Source: Amyloporia xantha (Eukaryota; Basidiomycota; Agaricomycetes; Polyporales; Adustoporiaceae). From it: a stretch of DNA of 64,000 nucleotides. Numbering within the stretch: position 1 is the first letter of the stretch; each line of letters opens with the position of its first letter. The translations under genes and the position numbers were made by a program. The stretch lies in the NCBI GenBank assembly GCA_036971615.1, contig JAYKKR010000002.1:3534001-3598000 (forward strand), written 5' to 3'. Under the pieces are notes generated by a model that was not told where the DNA came from, did not search any database, and saw nothing but the letters and a program-made list of their open reading frames with translations. Of the stretch, positions 41,767 to 54,300 are shown piece by piece.

Positions 41767-44101
41767 ATGTTCAAGCCAAGTTCATTTATAAGCAAGTCGT
41801 TAGTCAAGAGAGTCGCAGCGAATCAGCGACGGCTAGCGTCCACGAAGGTTGCCCTACTCTCAGTCTTGCAAGGTGTTAGGGCTTACGATACGTCGATATC
41901 GTGTTGCAGACCGTCCGAGAAGTGCTGGAGGAGGTCATCCCCGCCAAGCAGGCTAGACTCAAGCAGCTCGTGAGTACCGCATCTGTCCTTGTCAAGACCA
42001 CAACATCGCTGAGCCGCCTTGAAGAAAACGGAACACGGTCAAACGGTCATCGGTGACGTGAAGGTAGCAACCCGGTCTGTCGTCTCCCTGCTACTCGCTT
42101 ATCACCCACTACTAGGTCGAGCATGTCATTGGTGGTCAGAGAGGACTGAAGGCCATGCTGTGGGAGGCGTCCGTTCTTGACCCGCTGGAGGTGCGGTCAG
42201 CTCCTGTTGGTCTCTCGTCCAGGGACCTCACGCACTGTCAATGTAGGGAATTCGTTTCCACGGCCTGTCGATACCCGAATGCCAGAAGGTCCTCCCCGCC
42301 GCGCCCGGAGGCAAGGAGATCATCGCCGAGAGCATGCTCTGGCTCCTGCTCACCGGCCGAGTGCCCACGGAAGCTGAGACGCGCCAACTGTCTCGTGAGC
42401 TGGCGGAGAACGGGGAGCTGCCAGACTACATCGTGAAGCTGATTGACTCGTACGATCACTCGCTGCTTCTTCCGCGCATCATGTGGTGTTCTGACGTAGT
42501 CTCTGGTCACCTTTCAGGCTTCCTTCGACTCTCCACCCCATGACCCAGCTCGGCATGGGCGTGGCAGCCCTGAATCACGAGAGCGCGTTCCAAGCCGCGT
42601 ACGAGAGAGGGATGAAGAAGACTGAATATTGGACGTACGCGCTCGAGGACAGTATGAATCTGTTGGCGCGACTCCCGGCACTCGCTGCACGCATCTATCG
42701 GAATGTATACAACCCTGGCAAACCCATGCCTAGCGTAAACAAAGACCTTGATCTCGTCGGTCAGTATGCATTCCAGATGGTACATTTAGCCAGGCATCTC
42801 ATAGATGGAATTCTAGGGAACTACGTAAACATGCTGGGCTATGGGGATAATCACGATCTTACCGAATATCTGCGGCTGTACATAGCTCTGCACGGCGACC
42901 ACGAAGGAGGAAATGCATCTGCGCACACATCTCGTCAGTTTGCACACACCTATGTTTAGTCAGCCATTGGCGGACATTGACTCTGCTTGTGCAGACCTCA
43001 TCGGATCAACGCTATCAGACCCGTATCTCGCATATTCTGGCGCACTCTTCGCTCTTGCGGGACCTCTTCATGGGTAGGTCTTCCTCCTCCGGTTAGGCAT
43101 TGCGGGCTCAATCACCGCCCGTAGTCTGGCGAACCAGGAGGTGCTGCGGTGGCAGCTGAACATGCAAAAGGAGATCGGTGACAACGTCTCGCATGACAAT
43201 ATCAAGGAGTTCCTGTGGCGTACGCTGAAGAGCGGCCAGGTCGTCCCTGGGTGAGTGAACGAGATTTTGAACCTGAGCCGAGGATGTCTGTTGAGATGAT
43301 GGGCAGGTACGGGCACGGTGTGTTGAGGAACCCGGATCCTCGCTTCATCGCCTTGCAGCAGTTCTGTGAGAGTCGGCCGGAGTTGCTCAGCGATCCTGTC
43401 ATCCAGCTGGTCAAGAAGGTGAGACGAGTTCATATGCACGATTCATGTGAACTCACACTATGTTGCATGTAGACCTATGACGTCGCTCCTGGTGTGCTGA
43501 TGGAACATGGAAAGGTCAGTCTGGGAAAGCATCTGCTGGCTTGGTCATTTTTGATACTCCCCTTGCACAGACAAAGAATCCATACCCGAACGTCGACGCT
43601 GCATCAGGTACAGTCTGCTATTTCTGCACACCATCCCCTCGAGTTAAGCAGTCGCTATGCAGGCTGTGTCCTCTACCACTATGGTCTCACGCAGTTCAAG
43701 GTATGACATACTTATACAGCCTTCCTTCCTATCTCCGATTGCTGAATGACTTTGGTAGTATTACACCGTCATTTTCGGGGTGTCCAGAGGTGATTTCCTG
43801 TTATGTTCCTTTTCAAAAGCAGTCTCATTCAATATCCTCGGTCTTTCCAGCGCTCGGCGCTTTGACGCAACTGGTATGGGCTAGAGGTATGACGTTCCAT
43901 AAGTCATCCACACACTCGAAATAAGTATACTCACCTGATGACATCCGTGCAGCCCTCGGACTTCCAATTGAGCGACCAAAGTGTGAGTTGTATCATACGG
44001 TTATAGACTGTCGCATCATTCCGCATGACGTACTGATGTGGACTGCTTGTACTAAAGCCCTGTCCATGGACACGATCGAAAAGCTTGTCAAGAGCTCATA
44101 A
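41767..44101 (+). CDS. CIT1: Mitochondrial citrate synthase
   Basis: Seventeen exons are inferred: 41767-41847, 41910-41969, 42025-42063, 42116-42190, 42247-42449, 42518-42759, 42817-42933, 42995-43073, 43125-43250, 43307-43418, 43473-43514, 43571-43607, 43663-43700, 43759-43789, 43851-43886, 43953-43982 and 44058-44101. They give 463 residues. The enzyme condenses acetyl-CoA with oxaloacetate in the TCA cycle. [15 protein letters not shown] is a mitochondrial presequence. Signature blocks are SDHEGGN-like [21 protein letters not shown] (catalytic His near 298), PGYGHGVLR (His near 344) and YPNVDAASG (Asp near 401). A methylcitrate-synthase specificity cannot be excluded by eye. The intron at 42760-42816 is 57 nt with no stop, so unspliced mRNA would still be in frame. 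The donor of exon 1 (GTTGCC) is weak. Confidence 0.94.
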
Positions 44102-44500
44102 AGCGTGTTTCTGTGAAATTTGTAACACTAGAGGGCCGGGGTATATGCAACAGGTAAGGCGACCGGTTTCACATAATGGGACATTCGGGGGCATGTGTAT
44201 ATATATGTACTACAATCAATCTGTGCTGTATCTGCGTCCCGTCAATATCAGCCGAGAAAGAGCAAGTAGGAGGACAAAGACCGAGACGAAAGGAGCATGC
44301 AACTAGGCGTAAGACGCGGAGCCAGAACCAGGAAGAAGAAGCGAGCTACAAATGGGATGAGAAACATTCGAACATGGAAAAAGATTTGTCGTTACGTATC
44401 TGTCCACTCGAGACATATATACAAGGTATACCAGTCCTCAGCAACCTCATGCACATCGTAATATCATGAGACCAGTCCAGCAATCGCTCGAAGTGAACTA
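44102..44500. other. Convergent 3' region, citrate synthase/44.5 kb gene
   Basis: This 0.4 kb gap holds the 3' UTRs of two convergent genes. It contains TATATA-like words that could serve in 3' end formation. No gene was recognised. Confidence 0.45.
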
Positions 44501-45790
44501 TCAGAATCGTCGAGGAGCCTGAGACTGTGCCTGCATCGGGGGGCCTGGACGACCAGGTCCTGGCGGGGGATATCCGCCTGGGGATGGGTATGAGCCAGGT
44601 TGGCCAGGAGGTCCCGATCGGGGTTGACCAGGGCCAGGAGCAGGGTATCCCTGGCCAGGTCCCGGCGCGTATCCTTGCGGAGGGGGAGGACCACCATACC
44701 CTGGACGAGGGGGGCCTTGAGGGGGGAACGCCTGAGGGGGGAATCCCTGCGGGCCAGGAGGCGGACCGCCTCTTCCCCCGCCGGGGACAAGAGCGGGGTG
44801 TGGTGCGCCCCCGTGAGGGGAGGACATCGGACCTGGGCCACGCATGGGCTGCGGTTGGTGCTGTTGTTGCTGCTGCTGCTGAATGTTGGGCGGCATGGTG
44901 GCCGAACGCGCAGGCTGGCTCAGGCCAGATGGCGGGGCGGGACCCGGGTCGCGTAGAGCAACAGGAGCAGGGCGACCTCCTGGGCCTGCAGGGGGATGTC
45001 CGTTGGACGCAGGGCCTGCCACCGACGGTGTCGGCGGGTTCTTTTCTGCCGCCTTGATAATCTCGTCACTGTGAGAAAGTGATACAGTAAGCGAGGGAGC
45101 AGCACGAGGAGTCGAAACGCGAACACGCACTCGAGCAGATTGAGGGCTGCGCAGAGGACTACCCATTCGACACAGTCCTCGTTACCCTCTCCCAAGGTCT
45201 GCCACACAGCTTTCTCCTCGGGCGTCTTACCCGTGATGCTGATACGGGTGCCGCCTCCGTTAGGACCAGGAGGATTCTTCATGATTTTTCCAAACTCGAT
45301 TCTCTTTGGCGGAATGTTGTGCCCGGCGTACGCAAAGTAGAACATGCTCCAGAACGCAGCATTGGGGTTGGGTTTGGAGATCTGGAACAAGGGAAGATCT
45401 GCGGAATCGGGGGATGGCAGGGCTAGCTTGTAAATGGGAGAGAGGACACCAGTGTTAGTGATTGACCATTTGAGGTTGCGCGACGCTTCACAGCGCACGA
45501 CGCGGGACGACGAAGGTGCGGAATGACCGGGATCTGAAGCTGTCGCCTTGCCGGTTCCGCTCTGACGGGGAGGGAAAAGTTTGGCTACACATAGATCTCC
45601 CTGAGGCGAAGGGGTCAAGAGATAGTTCTCCGTGTTCTGATATGGGGCTATGAGTTGAGACACACTGATGAGAACAATCATTTGACTTACGAAGTTCGTA
45701 TGAAGGTAGGAGTACAGGATATTGGATGGTTGTCCTGATCCGAGCAAAACGGTGAGCAAGCATACGGCTGAGCCATTTTGCACACACCAT
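44501..45790 (-). CDS. Unrecognised protein with conserved-looking N-terminal domain and Pro/Gly/Gln-rich tail
   Basis: Exons 45790-45691, 45647-45131 and 45068-44501 give 394 residues. I cannot name the family. Residues about 35-225 look like a folded domain with mixed hydrophobic content (for example SMFYFAYAGHNIPPKRIEFGK, then ISITGKTPEEKAVWQTLG and EDCVEWVVLCAALNLLDD). The tail is a low-complexity Pro/Gly/Gln sequence with seven consecutive glutamines and repeated PPGPxGxPP units, the kind seen in condensate-forming or SH3-binding proteins. The first intron is only 43 nt, but its GTAAGT donor and the phase match support it. The start ATG at 45790 is the only one that fits the spliced frame. 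A role cannot be given. Confidence 0.72.
44861..44881 (-). repeat. CAG/CAA polyglutamine tract
   Basis: Seven consecutive glutamine codons (CAG and CAA mixed) lie in the tail of the 44501-45790 gene. It is a candidate for length variation between strains. Confidence 0.8.
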
Positions 45791-46258
45791 GAGGGGTCAC
45801 AATAAGGGTAGGAAGGTGGTTTGGAATGGGGGGATGGTTGGGCGAGGTATAAACTGTGTAGATGGCTGTATTCGGGATATCTTAGTGCTGCAGCATGCCA
45901 CCAACGCTATTGAAGGACAGTACCAGCCATTCTCGAGAAAGTAGAACAAAAAGACGGCACTGAAGGACTGACAGTCGTTCAGAAATCCTCGTTGCAGCCT
46001 GAAGGAGAGCTACGACGAGTGCGCTACTGTATGGTAGTAACGGACCGTGAACATGACCGTAACAGCGCGACGCGTCACACTCTGTCACACATGACCGTGT
46101 GATAGGTCACAGGTAGTTCCCCTCATCGATTCTGGTAGCGGCAGCGACAGTTTCGACAGCGTCGACTACCGACAACACTAATCTATAGCTCTTCAGCTCT
46201 TTCGCCAGACGTCCCAGACGTATTCGGTCGTGTTTCGCCCGTTTCCCCGCCTCTCACC
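45791..46258. other. Divergent promoter region, 45.8 kb gene/RTS1
   Basis: This 0.47 kb region separates divergently transcribed genes. Around 46045-46110 it holds several TCACAC/GTGTGA words and an ACGCGT. They may be regulatory but match no site I can name with confidence. No gene was recognised. Confidence 0.4.
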
Positions 46259-48671
46259 ATGAAAGGCCTCAAGAAGACACTGGTCAATTTCTAACCTGCT
46301 CAGCCTCCAACATGCATTTCTGACGGACTTCGTTGTTCTCCAGCTTCGCACCAAGTCGCAGGATTCAGCTTCATCTAAGAATAAGGACTCTAAGCCGTCC
46401 GCAACTGCAATTGCCAACGCCTCCCCGCCGCCCCCGCCCCCCAATAGCGCCAAGCCATTACCGCAACCCACGTCGGCCGTCGCCAGTCTCAATCATCTCG
46501 CCAACAATGGCAGCAATCACTCACTTCCGTCTACCAACGGAACTTCTAATCGCACCTCTTCGGTATCCGCCTCTCCCCCGAATGCTGATCGTAGGTACAC
46601 CGCTCCAGATAGGGCGTCTCCTGCGCCGCCTATCGTGGTTGTCAGCCCCGATGCTTCAGCCGACCAGTCTGAGAGACACTCTCTCATCGTGGATTCCGCT
46701 GGGGGTCCTCTGACTCCTCCGCGGGCAAGCTTGAACCGTCTGCGTCCTACGGGTCCGAAGGACACGATTCCCATGGTGGGCAAACCTCCTCGGAAGCAGA
46801 GAAGCAGCCGCTTCGTGGTCACGGAGAAAGTCGAGATCGAGAGGCTTCCGCCGTTCATGGGTGGGTCAGACAACCAAGCGTGCAGCCTTTAGCTCACGGG
46901 TCGCGTGCAGAAACGCCCCCTACTGAGCGTTCCCAGTTATTTATCAAAAAGCTTCATCAATGTGCTGTATTGTTCGATTTCAACGACACCAACTCCGAGC
47001 TCAAGGGCAAACAGATCAAGACACAGACCTTGCACGAGATGCTGGAGTATATTACCACTCAACGTGGTGTTATCACTGAATCTATATACCCCGAGGTTGT
47101 CAAAATGGTGCGTTTACTTGATACCGTCATGGCTTCAGCTTGGGTTACATTCTGTGCGCCAGTTTGCCACCAACCTCTTCCGCTCTATACCCCCTCCTGT
47201 AAACCCTACAGGCGATGCCTTTGATCCGGAAGAGGACGAACCAGTTCTCGAGCTTGCTTGGCCGCACTTGAAAATTGTCTACGAGTTCTTCCTCCGATTC
47301 GTCGAAAGCCCGGATTTCAACACTAATCTCGCCAAGCGCTACATTGACCAGAACTTTGTGTTGAACCTCCTGGAGTTGTTTGACTCGGAAGATCCTCGGG
47401 AGCGCGACTTCTTGAAAACAACACTGCATCGGATTTATGGCAAGTTCCTCAATCTCCGGGCGCCCATACGGCGGAGCATCAACAATGTGTTCTTCCATTT
47501 CATTTACGAAACGGAACGACATAATGGAATCGCGGAACTCCTCGAAATTCTGGGATCAATTATCAATGGTTTCGCGCAGCCGCTGAAGGAGGAGCATAAA
47601 ACTTTCCTCATGAGAGTGCTGATTCCGCTACACAAAGTGAAAAGTCTTTCCATGTACCATCCGCAATTGGCGTATTGCGTGGTCCAATTCCTGGAGAAGG
47701 ATGCAACCTTGGCGGAAGAGGTGGTGCTTGGTCTACTCAAGTACTGGCCTAAAGTCAATTCTCCCAAGGAGGTCATGTTCCTTAGCGAGATGGAAGAGGT
47801 CTTGGATGTGATCGATCCTGCAGAATTCCAGAAGATTCAGGTGCCTTTGTTCCAACAACTTGCTCGGTGTATCAACAGTCAGCACTTCCAGGTTGCGGAG
47901 CGGGCGCTCATGTATTGGAACAATGAGTACATCGTCAATCTCATGAGCGACAATTTGGCTGTAATTTTGCCTATCGTATTCCCCGCATTGTATACGAACT
48001 CAAGATCTCACTGGAACCGGTGAGTACGAATGGGATGTCCAAGGTGTCCAGGTTTTATTAACTCTGTCTTCCAGAACGATTCATGCAATGGTGTACAATG
48101 CGCTGAAATTGTTTATGGAGATCAATCCCGATCTTTTCGACGAAGCTATGCAGCAATATAAACAGCGCAAACTTGAGTACGTTATTTCATTTTCAATCCT
48201 TCCTTCTAGTGTATAATTTAACGCAACCTTCTGTACATTTTCAGGGAGCGCCAACACGCCGTCGACCGATATGATGAATGGCTGAAGTTGCGTGAGAAGG
48301 CGCTCAAGAACTGCGGTGGCACACTGCCTTTAGGATTTGTAGATATCCCACCTACGCCACCGCCACCACCGATTGACGACGCAGACATCATGGACATTTC
48401 AATCGACTTGAACGCAGTATCACTCGACGGCGAGGTTCCGCTGAGCGAATTGGATGAATCTGGGATTGAGCGAGTGCCGATGGCAGACCCCGGCCTAGAT
48501 GTAAGTAGCTTCGATGAGGCGGATCCGTTTAGTCGACGTGATCATTGAACGTAGCGGTCGTTATAGCGTCCTTTCCCTGAAATCAATGTCGAACAATCGC
48601 CAGGGACTCCCGGTCTGCACTCGAGGCGGAAGAGTGCGCTTCCCGGTAAGACTGACAACTTCCCTTCATAA
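46259..48671 (+). CDS. RTS1: PP2A B56-type regulatory subunit RTS1
   Basis: Exons 46259-46282, 46344-46860, 46911-47107, 47163-48019, 48075-48176, 48245-48500 and 48567-48671 give 685 residues. B56 subunits target the PP2A phosphatase to substrates in stress signalling, cytokinesis and chromosome cohesion. Residues 1-180 are Ser/Pro/Asn-rich and disordered. The HEAT-like B56 core runs from [19 protein letters not shown] through [74 protein letters not shown] to [14 protein letters not shown]. The tail after about 600 is Pro and Asp rich. The first exon is just 24 nt (MKGLKKTL). If the last intron (GTAAGT at 48501) is kept, the protein ends shortly after at 48548 instead. Confidence 0.95.
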
Positions 48672-49270
48672 AGTGGACGGCATCTTACTATTGTATTTGT
48701 GCCGCAGTTGATCCAACCGTTCTGCGTGATCTTCAGGCGCACAGAAGTCTGGAGGACACAGTGGCGCCAAGCGCAGGGAACGGGTCGTAATCTGTCTGTC
48801 CAATACATCCGAGGACTTCATCCCTCAGCATGTCGTATAGTCTTCACTACGAACGTGACATACATATCTCATGGTGCCCTTTCCGCTTCACTGTCATATA
48901 TCCGCTCTTCGCTGCCATTTCCTGTTTGTTATCGGATTGTTTTTCCTTCCGTAACGTCTGGTGCATATTACTTTCCCTAGTATTCTACATTCACTTTGTC
49001 CGTATGTCCATGCTCGAGTACATTACATGAGAACCGGTTGCGGTCGCATGCTCCCTTTCGTGTGATTTCCAGGCGAATTGTAAAAGACACGTTGCGACCG
49101 CAACTGCCCCGCAGTCGCGATCGAGTCTCAGCGCGCCACTTGCGCGCTATTCTAGTGGTCAGCCACCGCGGCTCAATTACGACCGTACAACCGTCTCTTG
49201 GGCCGTCCACCACCTTCCCCAATAGCCATACAAGCTCCCGCGCAGCTTACGAGGTCCGCGAGTCGTCAGG
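48672..49270. other. Intergenic region RTS1/KRE2
   Basis: Both flanking genes are on the plus strand, so this 0.6 kb holds the RTS1 3' UTR and the KRE2 promoter. It is T-rich in its left part. No gene was recognised. Confidence 0.45.
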
Positions 49271-51185
49271 ATGATGACTCCCATGCGGTATGTGATGCTG
49301 GTGCTTGGCATCATCGTGAGTAGCATCCTTGGTCCCCTGTACCTCAGACCTGACGAAGTGCTACAGATCAGTCTCCATTTCATCCTGAGTTTCTCCCATG
49401 AGGAGTATGGTCGGGCCACGTCCATCTCTCGTCTCACAGGCGTGGACAAGACTCCGACTGTATCAAAAGACTATTTACAAGTGCCTGCTCCCTATGCTGA
49501 CCAGCCATTCAATTCAACTCGCCGGACCGCGAACGCTACCTTTGTACTTCTCGCGCGGAACAGCGACTTGCCTGGTATTGCTTACAGTATGAAGCAAATG
49601 GGTCAGTTGATCAAAGATTGCAATACGGCGTCGCGGTAACTGACGGGTGGGCTGCGTAGAGGATCGATTCAATAAGCAATATAGGTATCCCTATGTCTTC
49701 CTGAACGAAGAGCCATTTAGCGACGATTTTAAAAAGTATGGGGCTTTACCTCTGACATGCTACTAAAGTGCTCATAGTTTTCTTTCTCAGTCTGGTAACC
49801 GGACTGACGGATGCTACCGTTGAGTTTGGGATGATACCGCATGATCACTGGTTTCAGCCAGACTGGATCGACGAGGAAAAGGCTAGAGAGGCTCGTCAAG
49901 ACATGGTAAGAAACCAGGTGATCTATGGAGGTAAGGATTCTCAAATTCTCGGCAATAGTCTCGATGTTCACAGGCTGCCTTTTAGGAAGCGTCCCGTATG
50001 TGTCCTTTCTCTTACCTTCTCGCTCCCATGTGCTAAGAGTGCTATAAGCTATCGGAATATGTGCCGTTTCAACTCGGGCGTACGTATATCACATTGCGAC
50101 ATTGAAATTCAGCGCCTCTCACTCCTTTCCAGTTTTTCTACAGACATGAACTACTCTCCAAATACAAGTACTACTGGAGGATAGAGTACGCAACAGGCTA
50201 CTCTTCCAATCTTGCATAAGTCCTTGACTTGTATCACTTTCAGACCCGATGTCAATTTCTTCTGCGACTTGCACTACGATGTACGCACGTCGTCTGTAAA
50301 GTCAGATTTTCCAATCTCATTCTCTTCGATAGCCCTTCCTTGTGATGCAAGACGAGAAAAAGGTGTATGGTGAGCAGTGCAGCAGCAGTATCTGTTCAAC
50401 GACTGATCCAATTTATGCTCAGGTTTCACTGTATCCCTATATGAGTATCCTGCGACGATTCCTACCTTGTGGTCGGCCGTGAAAGGCTCGTGGCCACTCT
50501 ATTGGCTTCTCCAGTAGCTTACATAATTTCGAATTCTCCAGAGTTCATCCACGAGAACCCAGACCTTGTGGAACCTGGGAATGCCATGTCATTCCTCTCA
50601 GACGACAATGGCGAGAACTACAACAACTGCCACTGTGAGTGTTACTCCTTGACGTCTTCGTCGATTTGTTTATGGTTTTTGACATTAATGGTCTTGGTTT
50701 CAGTCTGGAGTAACTTCGAGATTGGAGACCTTGACTTATGGCGAGGAGAAGCGTACACGAAGTTCTTCGACTACCTCGATTCGAAGGGTGGCTTTTACTA
50801 TGAGGTACATCGACAGTTATGTTTTCATGCCTACAACTGACGCGTCGTGCATCTAGCGCTGGGGTGATGCACCCGTCCATAGCATTGGTGCTGCTCTGTT
50901 CGCCAAGAAAGAGCAAATCCACTTCTTCAAAGAAATTGGTACTCTAATTCGTTTATTCGCATATCATTACGGCTCCCAACTCACTTTGCTCAGGTTATCG
51001 CCACAATCCATTCCAACACTGCCCGCAAGGGGACTTACATTCTCAAGGAAAATGCTGGTGCAACCCCAAAGACAACTTCGGTCAGTGTCTTGACCATTCA
51101 AGTTCCACCTCGACCGTCGGCTGACTTCACATATGTAGACTATGAGGGGTACAGCTGTCTGAAGCGATATGATGCCCTCTTCTAA
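49271..51185 (+). CDS. KRE2: Golgi alpha-1,2-mannosyltransferase, GT15 family (KRE2/MNT1)
   Basis: Fourteen exons are inferred: 49271-49601, 49660-49735, 49791-49930, 49986-49995, 50049-50079, 50133-50185, 50244-50280, 50333-50369, 50423-50485, 50542-50634, 50704-50804, 50857-50938, 50994-51080 and 51139-51185, giving 395 residues. These type II Golgi enzymes add alpha-1,2-mannose to O- and N-glycans using GDP-mannose. The N-terminal signal anchor is [17 protein letters not shown]15 blocks include [86 protein letters not shown] sequence and the cysteine-rich HCPQGDL/CWCNP end. Exon 4 is a 10-nt micro-exon that joins IYGG to SVPYRN. The intron after exon 9 appears to start with GC (50486). ATG codons at 49271 and 49274 are equivalent candidates. 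Confidence 0.93.
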
Positions 51186-51356
51186 GCTTGTACTATATCA
51201 TCGTCATTACCTATCTATCGTCTCCACTGCTGGACATAATATATATCGGACATACATCCTCAGCTCCGATGTGGGACGATACGTGAGATGCTGTGCACTA
51301 GCCGAAAATGCCGCATGGGCAGCGCTATATTTGACCAATGTGCTAGGCCGTGATTC

Positions 51357-54300
51357 CTAGAATATAGACTGAGAGTAGTACTGGTACTATTTATAACCAA
51401 GTTTGAGTGCCATGAACGAGACTGCGAAGTGTACTACTCACTGAATCGTACAGTCGCGTCCAATTCGAGCCCAGGGACGTTTCGATGAGCCGATTAACGT
51501 GTTCCTCCACAGAGGCGTGCGTGAGACCCTGTTGGAAACGTTCTCGCAATTGGGCTGCAGTCAGGTCACCTAAGGCGGCAAAGCATGGTAGTGAAGAGTC
51601 TTGCGGAAAAAAGTATGAATATACCAGTCAAAACCGAGGTATATCAGATCAGACGTACCTTTTTGCATGAGCTCCACGAGTGCTATAGAAACAGTGAGCT
51701 GAGCGTCCAACATGATAGCCTGGGACCAGGCCAACTTACTGATGATACGATCACAGTGTTTCCGGGCCGCCTCGAAGCCCTCTCTGAAGAGCCTCTTGAA
51801 CTCGACAAATGGCTTACTGTCAATTCCACCTAGCACCTCAATGTATTCCAGTGGGAGCTTGAACGGAGCTGCCTCGAACCCAATGTTGCCCGGTGAGTTC
51901 GACAACATGAAGCCAAAGTCGATGTGGATCAGGTGGCCATCGCGGTCGAGCAGAATGTTGCCATTATGCCGATCCTTGATCTGAAGGAAGTACGTCACCA
52001 GGGAATAGCCTGCAGGCTGGATTAGCGATGCCGAAGAGCAGTACGCAGGAAGATTACCTGCTAATGACTTCGCGAAGTTGCGCTGGGCTCGAGCGAATTT
52101 TGCTGAGGACGGATCGCCGTATGTCTAGAGTCGAATAAGATAAAGAGGTTTCGTAGGGCTCAAGATGCTTACCGCTTGGAAATGATCAAACAGGCTGACA
52201 TGTCCCAGCCGACCCTCAGCAAGTCGTCTGGCGTACTCCGCCTTCTTAATGGAATGTATCGACACAGCGTCGGTGATGGTCTCGACCAGACCAGACGTGC
52301 TACCTGTGATGAGTATGCGGAAGCTGATAGAACAAGAAGCTTGAATGCGAGGTCACTCATCGCAAGATTGGACATACTATCGCACCCAACACGGACAGTT
52401 CTCTTCCCTCCAAATTCTCTCGAACTCTTGGATGAGCTGGACAGCGAGCTGTTCTTGTCGGAGGTCGCCACCCGTCTTGACAATAACAGAGACACAGTCC
52501 CAGTTGGCTTCGAGAGAGCGTGATTAGGGAATCAACGAGGTGGTAGATGGTCGTACCCTACCTAAGTGGCCATATGGCGAAGATTGCCGTATCCGGCTCT
52601 TGATCACAGGCGTACGTGAACAGGTGCAATACCATAGACCGAAATTGCTCCTACCTTCTTCGCAGCCCAAGACTCACTGAAGACCACTGCTGATGGATCC
52701 GCCTTGCTCAGCTCCCGCCGAATGATCCGCTCGTCCTCCACCGTCTTCATGCTTCCGTCATGGCCCATGCTGAGCATGCCCTCTCCGACGCCGTTCTCGC
52801 GCATGCGCGCCATGCGTTCTTCTTCCAATGCCAGCATCTCGCCCATGATCCGTTCTCGAATGGCAGCGGCCTCAATGGGCTGTAGCTTCATTCGCACGGG
52901 CGCAGGTGCAGGTGTAGGCGGCGGTGCACCTGTGCTCTCGTCCGTGCTGGAGCTGGGAGTCACAGATAGGATAGGCGTGCTAGCAAGCCAGCGGAGGGGG
53001 TTGATGAGAGAGGACGACTCCAAGGAAGGCGTGGAGGGAGTGCCGATGGTGGTGGTAGACTCGCGCACGAGGTTGGCGTTGAGCTGCGCAAGCATGACCG
53101 CCGCCGTACGCATACGCTCTGAGTACTCGTCGAGTGATAATGTCCGCGAGCTGCCATTGACATGCCCGTTGACATCAGGTGATGACTGCGCTGAATTAGT
53201 CTGCTGCAAAGGGAGCGCGTATGGCCGACGGGGAAAACGGGACAGAGTTTGTGAGGGGGTAGCCGGGTCGAAAGGCTCGTTCTCTACGACAGGTGTCTGA
53301 GGCACTGATGAAGATCGCGACCAGGTCGCCATGTCAAGCTCCCTATTCTTTGGCGGCGGTGGGAGGACGATAGACTCTGAGAGATCCACTTCCCGCGCAA
53401 GGAGGGAATTGTCCTTGCCGTACAGCTGCTCGACCAAGTCTATCTCTTCTTCCCCATCTACTGGAGGGGCCGGCGATACCGGACCTGATAGGAACGTAGA
53501 CACAACAATAGCAGGAGTATCGCTGACATCTTCGCTGTCGTTGCCTATAGACGCCTCCGGAAGAGACACATTCTCTCCGTTGGTGGTCGGCTGTCGCGAG
53601 CCGCTACCTGTGAAAGAGACGAAATCTTTAGACGAACCTGCGCGCTCGAGCTCCTTCAAGACCAGCTTCTTCAAAATCTCCTTGTTATTCCGTTTTGCGG
53701 GGTCGAAGTCGAGATCGGCATGTAGGATCTCAACAAGGAGTAGGTAGGGCGCTCGCTCGGCCGAATTGAGCACGACGCTCTCGCCTGGGGGTATTCGGAC
53801 TATCCTATGATGAGGCTCGGGTATTCCTTGCGGAGGGACTGGGGTATCTGAACAAGAGCACCACATGGGCATGCAAACCTACGAAATGTTACGATAAGGG
53901 CAGCACAATGGTACTGCGACACATACCTCCGCAGGCAGTATATGGTTCAGTCCGGTCAATTCAGCCCTGAGCGCGCTCACACGAGCAGGGCGAGGCACTA
54001 CCAAAAGGCGGTTACAGATATTCTCCAAGGCAAGCAAAAATTTGATCTGTATAAAATAGATACGCCAAAGAATGCTGGAGAACAGAGACAGCTCGACGGA
54101 CCTCGGAGCGACAGAAGTGGCCACGCAGCAAGTGGACTTGTGATGGAAAGTCATACTTCTGTATCAGGTCTGCAGCATGCAGGCTCATCGTCTTGGTGCG
54201 GTGTCTGGATACAGAAAGTGTCGGAGTTGACTGAAATGGCGACGACGCGGAAACAGGTGATGGGAGGTCCTGTTGACTGAATGGATCTTCGGACAGCCTG

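Noticed and set aside
49986..50048. Reading KRE2 straight through or with the CAG acceptor at 49973
   Set aside because: The CAG acceptor would give [14 protein letters not shown], adding residues to a gap-free family block. The TTTTAG acceptor gives the conserved IYGGSVPYRN.
52604..53872. Large middle exon of PIK1 as a separate gene
   Set aside because: The frame joins on both sides through good splice sites to kinase-family sequence, and the disordered middle is normal for Pik1.
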